Part shown: piece by piece, positions 58,247 through 64,000 of the stretch
Layout: every line of letters starts with the position of its first letter
How positions within the stretch are numbered: position 1 is the stretch's first letter
Source: CAVVSQ01 sp963848825
GTDB lineage: Bacteria; Planctomycetota; Planctomycetia; Gemmatales; Gemmataceae
Assembly (NCBI GenBank): GCA_963848825.1
Contig: CAWKFA010000005.1
Coordinates: 1 to 64,000, forward strand
Direction: 5' to 3'
Length of the DNA: 64,000 bases
The notes under the pieces: generated by a model
What the model saw: only the letters and a program-made list of their open reading frames with translations
Database searches by the model: none
Told to the model about the DNA's origin: nothing
Program-made: the position numbers and the translations under genes

Positions 58247-58773
58247 ATGGCGGCGGTTGCTTCGCTCGCGGCACACGCTTACTTACTCCAACGGGCAGCA
58301 GAGCAATTGAGGACTTCCGCTCGGGCCACGTCATCATCTCTAAACCGGAAGAGGATTCGCAGGGGCCATTGCAAGTCAAGATTGTCGAGAGGGTCTACAT
58401 TCGAACTGGTAGGATCATGAACCTGCACGTAGGCGGAGAAATCATACGTACCACCGCCGAGCATGCATTTTTCACGCCAAAGCGCGGTTGGGTAAACTGC
58501 GGGGAACTTCAGCAAGGTGAAGATCTTGTAAGCGTTGACGGCAGTACGACGCCGGTGATTGATCTCATCGACACGGGACGCTACGAACCGGTTTTCAACC
58601 TGACGGTTCAGGATTCTCACACCTATTTCGTGGCCGGCCAGAGCGGCTCACTGTCTGTCTGGTCGCACAATATGAACGGGGTGGACTGCACATTCAAAGG
58701 CAAACCCACGAAGCTGGTTGACCGATCGAACATCCGATTAGTGGAAATGCCTGCTGAAAGCACCTGCTCTTAA
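58150..58773 (+). CDS. Giant protein segment 16: Hint domain 2
   Basis: The frame is coherent from about 58045 (APNEGEVAGSSSIDPFGSLE) to about 58750. Hint 2 spans 58258-58671: GGGCFARGTRLLTPTG, EDFRSGHVIISKP, RTTAEHAFFTPKRGWVNCGE and SHTYFVAGQSGSLSVWSHN. Cys1, the TxxH His and the terminal His-Asn are all present, so it should be active. It lies about 330 residues after Hint 1 and immediately before the nuclease. The ATG at 58150 has no ribosome site, so this is a continuation, not a gene start. Confidence 0.85.
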   Translation: MPQTLEMPRPMRLGNDPILSETEPVDQPSTSLDGGGCFARGTRLLTPTGSRAIEDFRSGHVIISKPEEDSQGPLQVKIVERVYIRTGRIMNLHVGGEIIRTTAEHAFFTPKRGWVNCGELQQGEDLVSVDGSTTPVIDLIDTGRYEPVFNLTVQDSHTYFVAGQSGSLSVWSHNMNGVDCTFKGKPTKLVDRSNIRLVEMPAESTCS

Positions 58774-59319
58774 GCTCATTGAAACACCCGAGCAGCTAAC
58801 AACCGCAAACGCCGTAAAGGCAACAACTGCGGACTACACGAATCCCCAGGCCAACACTCTATACGAGTCGAACGGATATTATTATCAAACCAACGAAGTT
58901 GGCATGCTTTCTAAAGCATTTGGTGACCTTGTATTAAAAACAGCAGATCGAGATAGTTATCAGCAAGGAATTGTAGGAAAATCATCCGGCATCGCAGGTG
59001 ACGAAGGTGGCCACATGATTCGGCGCACGAATTCAATGGATGGGGTAAAGGCAAACTCCATATGGTTGCCCAAGCAATGAAACTCAATCGGGGAAAAGGG
59101 TCGCAATGGACGGCGATGGAGCGAGAGTGGGCAAAGGCTCTTGATCCTGAGAAAGGCTACAACGTGTCAGTTGCAATTGAAATTGAGTGGGAGGGGATCA
59201 TTTTCTTGGGAAAGGGAGATATTACGTATCGACCTGCTAGCTTTGATGTAACCTATACAAAGTCAAACCCTCAAAGTGGTATGCAGGTTACCTCGACGAA
59301 AACATTCAGGAATCCGTAG
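58751..59319 (+). CDS. Giant protein segment 17: C-terminal Endonuclease_NS_2-type nuclease toxin domain
   Basis: After a shift near 58750 the chain reads LLKAPALKLIETPEQLTT, then NGYYYQTNEVGMLSKAFGDL, KTADRDSYQQGIVGK and GDEGGHMIRR. A further one-base shift near 59025 gives HEFNGWGKGKLHMVAQAMKL, NRGKGSQWTAMEREWAKAL and PASFDVTY, ending at 59319. The order (D)EGGHxI, FxG, LNRG...W..ME.EWAKAL, RP.SF.VTY is that of the DNA/RNA non-specific endonuclease NS_2 family. The family includes the Bacillus subtilis LXG toxin YeeF C-terminal domain. The His of GGHM should be the catalytic base. The 120 bases from 58861 are about 37% G+C by my count, far below the stalk-coding DNA. Confidence 0.8.
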
Positions 59320-59325
59320 GCCCTT

Positions 59326-59332
59326 GGAGAGG
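59326..59332 (+). promoter_or_regulatory. Ribosome binding site of the immunity gene
   Basis: GGAGAGG lies six bases before GTG 59339 and seven after the nuclease stop. It shows that the small frame is translated separately, probably from the same transcript. Confidence 0.7.
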
Positions 59333-59338
59333 TATAAC

Positions 59339-59692
59339 GTGATTGAGGGAATTGAAACAGTGTATCAGCAAATCGCCGACTCAATTGATGAGAGTATCCA
59401 CGAACCTTGGTCTGTGGCCTGGATGGAGGGCGTTTTTTTCACGGAGCACACCTCCTATTCGGCGGAATATCAACCGCAGGCTGGGGGACCGCCGAAGAGC
59501 TTCGCAAGCGGTCGCAACGGTCGCCGCGCCTTCGAAAGGCTTCGTGAACTCTTTAAAAATGCAGGAAAGCCTCTCTGGTGCCGTGCCAGATTTGAATTAC
59601 ATTCGAACGGAAAATTCAACATGAATTGGAATTACGAAGATTGCGATCAGAACGGATTTGCAAGATTTGATGAACAAGCGGAGCTTGAATGA
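59339..59692 (+). CDS. YezG/DUF600-like immunity protein
   Basis: 117 aa, starting at GTG (VIEGIETVYQQIADSIDESI). The pattern is that of the YezG (DUF600) immunity family: an N-terminal helix with IxxxYQxIA, a strand pair with FFTEHTSYSAEYQPQ, a central helix FERLRELFKNAGKPLWCRA, and the closing strands LHSNGKFNMNWNYED. In Bacillus subtilis, YezG neutralises the NS_2-type nuclease toxin YeeF. Here the gene starts 19 bp after the stop of an NS_2-type nuclease, so both partners agree independently. There is no signal peptide, as expected for a cytoplasmic antitoxin. The G+C content is lower than that of the upstream giant gene. Assignment is from motif reading. Confidence 0.75.
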   Translation: MIEGIETVYQQIADSIDESIHEPWSVAWMEGVFFTEHTSYSAEYQPQAGGPPKSFASGRNGRRAFERLRELFKNAGKPLWCRARFELHSNGKFNMNWNYEDCDQNGFARFDEQAELE

Positions 59693-60309
59693 CGTCCCAT
59701 GCCACTGACGGCGTCCCTGCCGCCCAGGACGTTGCAGTTGCCAAGATTATGGGTTCTTCTGGGTTTTCAGTGGGTGGATTTCCCCAAAAAATGCCCTTGG
59801 AGGAAAAAAGCCTTAAGGGATGACGTTGGGTTGCATAAAAGACAGGGTTTTTGAAGGCATGACGCACGCCCCACCCCCCGATTTCCTTCGGACTGGCGAT
59901 CAAGCGATCCCTCAGAATCCCTGGAAATCCTCCGTCACCCATTAAGAACCCGGAAGAACGAGATTATGATCCCTGGGCGGCGATTGCGATGGATCAAAAA
60001 CACACTACTTCGGTCAGCGTGAAGAAGGCGTGAGTAAGGGGACGCAACTCATGGGTTCCACGTATCTACCGTTTTGGAAAAAGGCCTGGTAGGTTGGAAA
60101 AACAGGCGAGTCACGTCGAAGCAACTGATTTTGGCTTCATTGTGCCCGCCCAAAAGATCGCCGGGAACGCAAACAGTTACTACCATCCGTTCGCCAATTG
60201 CCCTTAATCCGCCCCGTTTTCCACGTGTAACGCGGGGACGGGATGGAAGTGATTGAAGGTGCGACTAACCAGGTTTGTCCTCGATATCTTCCTCCATCAG
60301 CCCATCTCA
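59693..60309. other. Intergenic region, possible gene remnant
   Basis: About 615 bp with no complete gene. One plus-strand frame, about 59875-60033, reads IKRSLRIPGNPPSP, then NPEERDYDPWAAIAMDQK, and ends at a TGA near 60033. It looks protein-like but has no start or ribosome site and could be a remnant. I see no RNA gene or clear terminator. Confidence 0.35.
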
Positions 60310-60546
60310 TCATGCCGGGTCCATATGCGGGCTGTGGTCTTTCATTTCTTCGGGCGTCTTCCGGTGTACCTTTTTCATTTCGCGCTCCTGGTCGCGCTGC
60401 CTTTCGACCTCTTTGAGCTTTTTTAGTTCGGCCAGTTTCTTCACGGTTTGGTTCCAGACTTCCAAGTCGAGGATGTGATAAATATCCTCAGCTCGCCCGC
60501 CGACGCGCTGACAACCCGCCTCCAGTAACTCACGCATGTGGCACAT
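60310..60546 (-). CDS. Small charged hypothetical protein
   Basis: 78 aa. The ATG at 60546 is preceded by AAGGGG seven bases upstream. The N-terminal part is MCHMRELLEAGCQRVGG. The middle is a strongly charged helix (VKKLAELKKLKEVERQRDQE) likely to form a coiled coil, and the tail is basic and polar. I do not recognise a family. It lies 63 bp downstream of the LolA-like gene on the same strand and may share its transcript. Confidence 0.6.
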   Translation of the reverse strand: MCHMRELLEAGCQRVGGRAEDIYHILDLEVWNQTVKKLAELKKLKEVERQRDQEREMKKVHRKTPEEMKDHSPHMDPA

Positions 60547-60609
60547 CTTCGTACCCCTTCGCGAGAAAGCGTTGAGGCGGTTTCGCCGGCGGCGACCGTC
60601 TCTCCAGCC

Positions 60610-61354
60610 CTACTCGGGTTCGGCAAACGTCTTTGGATCCACCTTGCCCAGCAGGGTAAAAGCGGAGATTTCCTGTTCCATGAATTTTTGACCGTCGCGC
60701 ATGGTGGCGATCTTTGTGGCTCGTTTGATGCCGTCGAATTCCTTGTAGTTTTCATAGGTCGTTTGTTGCACGAACTCGTTGCCGTCGAAGCCGACGACGG
60801 TTGCGACTTGTTTGACGGGCAGACCGCTGGTTTTATCGAAGTACATCTGGAAATCCTTGCCGTCCGGACCGGTGCCCTTGAGAAGCACGGTGCCCTTTTC
60901 TTCGCGCCAGCGCGACTTTGAAGTCCTTGCCCTTCAGAGGCAGGATCGAGTTCGCGATGACTTGCAGGTAGATGTTGCGTTTTTCGTTGGCACGGCCATT
61001 ATCGTCCAGAACCAACTTGTTATCGCCAAACGCACGCCAGCCCTTGTTGCCATCAAGGACCGTCACGCCGTGAAATTTATTGCCGTCGAATTCGGCATCC
61101 ACTTCGCGACGAAAATGGCTCGGGTCCTGAATGGTGGTTTGGCTGGCGAACTTATTTTCGTTATCGCCCAAAGTGATGGTACCCTTCGCTTCCCAGCGAA
61201 CTGCTTTGACCTTGCTGAGTTTCTCCTCGCCGCCCAGCGCCTTGATGGCCTTGTCGAGAACCGCCAGGGCGTTCGTTTCACCCTCCGCCCGCGTGTGTCC
61301 GCTCGCGAGAAGGACAAAGGCCACCATAAACGTCCCACCGGCTATACTTTTCAT
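60610..61354 (-). CDS. Secreted LolA-like protein (frameshifted)
   Basis: About 247 aa across one frameshift. The signal peptide is MKSIAGGTFMVAFVLLASGH with TRAEG. The mature part has ALAVLDKAIKALGGEEKLSK and KAVRWEAKGTITLG, then GWRAFGDNKLVLDD. After a one-base loss near 60905 it continues in another frame as EEKGTVLLKGTGPDGKDFQM, then YFDKTSGLPVKQVATVVGFD and FDGIKRATKIATMRDGQ. This beta-rich pattern resembles the LolA/LppX or outer-membrane lipoprotein-sorting fold common in planctomycete secreted proteins. The start has CGGAG upstream. No catalytic role is evident. It is divergent from the TolC-family gene. Confidence 0.75.
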
Positions 61355-61600
61355 GTTGATCTCCGGGAGCTGGGGAAAGCTAAATATCGCTACGGAGGCA
61401 CATTGTAAGCCGGCCGCGAGGGTCTTTCAACAAGGCCGACCATGATAGTATTCGTTCAGGCACGACACCGCGCTGGCTCACCCGGGACATCTGGCGACAC
61501 TATTGAACTTGACGAACTCGCCCCGGGTACTTACAAGGCCGTTTCCATTATTACCGATTAATTTCGCGGATATTGTTGCTACCGGCTCCCCGGAGACGAG
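61355..61600. other. Divergent intergenic region
   Basis: About 245 bp between the LolA-like gene and the TolC-family gene. It must hold promoters for both, but I could not pick a convincing pair of hexamers. Confidence 0.4.
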
Positions 61601-63901
61601 ATGCTGCGCTGGCTGCTATTTCTTGGGGTTATGCTTGCCGTGGGCGGCTGCCAGCGCCCCTGGTATCGTCGCGACGCCGATCGCCAGACTTACGCCGTCG
61701 AGCGCGAGCACGAAAACAAAGCGCGCTGGCCGGTGGCCGATACCTCGATTACGCCATCTCCCCGGTCCAGGCTGTATGACCCTTTCAACTCAGACTACCC
61801 ACCCATGCCGCCCGACGATCCGGCAGCCTATTACTACATGCTTCATCCCGCCAATCAGCGGCCGGTGCGTACCTACCATCGCGACGGCGATGCGCCCTTC
61901 ATCGAGGACCCGGCCTGGCGCGACACTCTCGAACTGGACAAGGACGGCAAGTTGGTGCTCACGCCGGAAAAAGCTATCGAGCTGGGCCTACTGAATAGCC
62001 GTGAGTATCAACAAGCGCTCGAAAATCTCTATGCGACGGCCCTGGCGCTAACCTTGAATCGCTGGGACTTCGCCTTGCACTGGTACGGGACTAACAACAC
62101 TGTAGCCGATTTGTTCGGCGCCCCAGGGATTGGGGTAAACACGCTGACCACGACCACTGACGCTGGTTTCACCCGGAACCTCGCCAGCGGCGGTCAGCTC
62201 ATCGTCGATTTCGCGAACAGTTTTGTGTTTGCCTTTTCGGGCGTCAACCAGACCATCGTGACTTCGAACTTTACGGCAACGCTTATTCAGCCGTTGCTTC
62301 GTCATGCCGGCCGTCGGGTGCGCCTTGAAGCGCTGACGCAGGGAGAGCGCAATCTTCTCTATGCCGTCCGTAGTTTCGCGCGCACGCGTGAGCGGTTTTA
62401 CGTCAACCTGACGTTCGGCAACAGCAATGGTTTCCTGGGGCTGCTCGCGCAGGTGCAGAACATCCGCAATTTCGAATCCAACCTCAAGAGCCAGGAACAA
62501 AACCTTCTGCTGCACGAAGCCCTCTACGCGCGCGGAACTGTGTCGCTGGTTCAGGCCGATCAAGCGTTTCAGAGCTATCAACAAGGCCGGCAAAGCTTAA
62601 TTCAGGCCAAGGCTAGCCTGGAATCGGCGCTGGACGGCTACAAGCTCAATTTGGGTCTGCCCCCCGACGTAGGCTTGAAGCTCGACGATGCCCTGCTCAA
62701 TCCCTTTCAACTTGCTTCTCCCAACCTGGAAAAACTTCAGGAAGACCTTGACCGTTTTTTCGCCACCTACCGGGAGCTTGACAAGGCGCCGCCACTGGAG
62801 CAATTGCAAACAGGCTTCAAGCAGCTAAAGAGTTTCCTCCTGGTGCTTGGTCAATTGACGGAAGAGGTGGTCGGCGAGTTGGGCCGCTGGCGTCCTGAAG
62901 CGTCGACGGTGGCGCAAGACGAGGCGCAGCGGAAACGGGAACAGAGCACGCGCGCCGCCCTGGAAAGGCAAATGCCGGAGTTTCACGCCGAGCTGACCGC
63001 CCTGGCCAGGGAATTAGCCAAGGAAGAAGTGGGGCTCACGGAAGCAACCCGCGGCCCTGGCTGGGAGGTTCTGCAGAAACGTGCGCGGCAACTCATCGCG
63101 GACGCCGCGCAGCTCTACGTCGTGCAAACGCAGGTGCGCGTGTCGCTCATCCAGTTGGAGCCTATTCCCTATGCCCTGGACGAGGCCTGTAGCTATGCGC
63201 GTGACAACAGGCTCGATCTCATGAATCAACGGGCCCAGGTGGTGGATGCCTGGCGCCAGATCGATGTGACGGCCAACGCCCTCAAAGCGGGTTTGGATGT
63301 CAAAATGAGTGCGAACATCGCCACGCCGCCCGGCGCCAACAATCCGTTTGACTTTCGCGCCGCGGCAAGTCAGTATAGTGTGGGCTTGGCGTTCGACAGC
63401 CCGCTCAATCGATTCGCCGAACGCAATGCCTACCGTGCCAGCCTGATCGCCTACCAGCAAGCGCGACGCAGCTACATGGCCCTTGACGACCAGATTCAGG
63501 CCGCTGTGCGTCAAGATATCCGCCAGTTGGAACTGGAACGCGCGAATTTCGGCATCGCCCGGCAAAGCCTGATCGCGGCCGCCCGCCAGGTCGAAGGCGC
63601 CCGCGACCGGCTACTTGTTTTACCCAATGCCGCCGACACGACGGGCACCCAGGACGTGCTGAATGCCTTGAGCACGCTGCTCCAGGCCAAGAGCACGCTG
63701 ATCAGTGCCTGGATTAATTATCAAACCGATCGCGCCCAGCTACTTTTGGATATGGATGCCCTGAAACTTACTTCAAAAGGCTTGCCCGATCATGAACTCG
63801 GCGACACCTCCGCTCCCGCATGCCTCGGCGTCCCCGTCGGCGACCCCAGCTGGTCCCCACCCACACCTCTCCCCGCCGATCCGCAACAGCTCCAACCATA
63901 G
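61601..63901 (+). CDS. TolC-family outer membrane efflux lipoprotein
   Basis: 766 aa, start at ATG with GGAG at 61592-61595. The N-terminus MLRWLLFLGVMLAVGGC ends in a lipobox-like sequence with Cys17. After a ~100-residue leader region come two OEP-type repeats: residues about 120-370 (AIELGLLNSREYQQALENLY...ATLIQPLLRHAG...SFARTRERFYVNL) and about 510-730 (ACSYARDNRLDLMNQRAQVVDAWRQI...GLAFDSPLNRFAERNAY...LLQAKSTLISAWINYQTDR). Between them is a helical insertion of about 130 residues. TolC proteins form the outer-membrane channel of tripartite or type I exporters. The Pro-rich C-terminal tail overlaps a possible start of the next gene. Confidence 0.85.
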   Translation: MLRWLLFLGVMLAVGGCQRPWYRRDADRQTYAVEREHENKARWPVADTSITPSPRSRLYDPFNSDYPPMPPDDPAAYYYMLHPANQRPVRTYHRDGDAPFIEDPAWRDTLELDKDGKLVLTPEKAIELGLLNSREYQQALENLYATALALTLNRWDFALHWYGTNNTVADLFGAPGIGVNTLTTTTDAGFTRNLASGGQLIVDFANSFVFAFSGVNQTIVTSNFTATLIQPLLRHAGRRVRLEALTQGERNLLYAVRSFARTRERFYVNLTFGNSNGFLGLLAQVQNIRNFESNLKSQEQNLLLHEALYARGTVSLVQADQAFQSYQQGRQSLIQAKASLESALDGYKLNLGLPPDVGLKLDDALLNPFQLASPNLEKLQEDLDRFFATYRELDKAPPLEQLQTGFKQLKSFLLVLGQLTEEVVGELGRWRPEASTVAQDEAQRKREQSTRAALERQMPEFHAELTALARELAKEEVGLTEATRGPGWEVLQKRARQLIADAAQLYVVQTQVRVSLIQLEPIPYALDEACSYARDNRLDLMNQRAQVVDAWRQIDVTANALKAGLDVKMSANIATPPGANNPFDFRAAASQYSVGLAFDSPLNRFAERNAYRASLIAYQQARRSYMALDDQIQAAVRQDIRQLELERANFGIARQSLIAAARQVEGARDRLLVLPNAADTTGTQDVLNALSTLLQAKSTLISAWINYQTDRAQLLLDMDALKLTSKGLPDHELGDTSAPACLGVPVGDPSWSPPTPLPADPQQLQP

Positions 63902-64000
63902 CCCCACGCCAGGGGCGGACAAAACTCAAGCGCGTTTCACCATGCGTCGCGTGCTTTCATGGTCCGGCGCCGCGCTGGTCCTCGTGGCGGTCTGGTTGGG
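63792..64000 (+). CDS. Start of a membrane protein, possible periplasmic adaptor (partial)
   Basis: The frame from ATG 63792 (overlapping the TolC-family gene's end) or ATG 63942 reads a Pro/Ser-rich leader and then MRRVLSWSGAALVLVAVWLG, a membrane anchor cut by the window edge. After a TolC-family gene, an HlyD-type periplasmic adaptor would be the usual partner, but only the anchor is visible. Which start is used cannot be decided. Confidence 0.5.
   Translation, partial: MNSATPPLPHASASPSATPAGPHPHLSPPIRNSSNHSPTPGADKTQARFTMRRVLSWSGAALVLVAVWL

Larger units (their letters stand above)
9874..59319 (+). other. Composite giant gene: ~16,480-aa adhesin-like polymorphic toxin, interrupted by 17 frameshifts
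   Basis: One strand stays coding for 49.4 kb. Each time a frame ends, another opens with no loss of protein coherence: repeat units, domain cores and sentence-like motifs continue across the break. Inferred shift points are near 13830, 20660, 22022, 23650, 23835, 26535, 28022, 29310, 29658, 31180, 35062, 35190, 41970, 45410, 58045, 58750 and 59025. At 13827-13833 a G7 run is one base short of the repeat consensus. Only the first segment has a targeting-like N-terminus, and I found no internal start with a ribosome site and signal peptide. The protein ends in Hint and nuclease domains followed by an immunity gene. The alternative is several genes or a decayed gene. The segments below give the details. 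Confidence 0.7.

Noticed and set aside
56843..58671. Hint domains considered as true inteins
   Set aside because: There is no homing endonuclease, no conserved host enzyme split around them, and they precede a toxin domain, so the polymorphic-toxin type fits better.
60441..60755. 104-aa minus-strand frame
   Set aside because: It overlaps both the LolA-like and the small charged gene in another frame, has a composition unlike a protein and no ribosome site.

Overview
The window looks like chromosomal DNA of a high-GC planctomycete, most likely of the Gemmata type. This is inferred from gene families typical of that group: a DUF1570-type gluzincin-like protein, a DUF1080 glycoside-binding/hydrolase protein, an N-terminal LEPR-XLL-type motif, dockerin modules, CARDB domains and TPR-glycosyltransferase fusions. 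No species can be named from sequence alone.

Left arm (1-9.87 kb). A tRNA-Leu(CAG) lies at the edge on the minus strand. It is followed by a minus-strand DUF1570-like protein and a minus-strand GT25-TPR-GT-TPR-GT glycosyltransferase. Divergent from these is a SET-domain/GT2 fusion, then an exported DUF1080 protein. About 390 bp without a gene carries a plausible promoter for what follows.

Centre (9.87-59.3 kb). Almost 50 kb is one continuous plus-strand coding track. It is broken into about 18 pieces by 17 single-frame shifts, but the protein reads through coherently across each break and no new signal peptide or start is obvious inside it. If the shifts are sequence errors, the gene encodes about 16,480 residues. 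In order it carries: a LEPR-XLL-like N-terminus; seven ~210-aa repeats; four ~206-aa and three ~186-aa repeats; an autotransporter-like strand region; Big/Ig-like domains; CARDB domains; a propeller-like stretch; cadherin/He_PIG-like domains; an RHS-like segment; a dockerin; a Gly/Ser linker; a second dockerin; Ig-like domains; VCBS/cadherin-like repeats; a PKD-like domain; about 9 kb of Thr/Ser-rich 46-aa repeats; a Hint domain; a hydrophobic helical stretch; a second Hint domain; and an Endonuclease_NS_2-type nuclease. A small YezG/DUF600-like gene starts 19 bp after it. This has the architecture of a polymorphic toxin with its immunity gene, carried on a giant adhesin-like stalk.

Right arm (59.7-64 kb). 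About 600 bp without a clear gene is followed by a minus-strand pair (a small charged protein and a secreted LolA-like protein with a frameshift), then a plus-strand TolC-family lipoprotein. The start of the next gene is cut by the window edge.

Frameshifts of the same kind (about one per 3 kb) also break four ordinary flanking genes, two of them inside obvious signal peptides. I therefore read most of them as assembly indels rather than gene decay. The functional picture is inference from domain order: a surface-attached or exported giant protein ending in a self-processing Hint and nuclease warhead, with immunity encoded next door, glycosyltransferases upstream and a TolC-type exporter component downstream.
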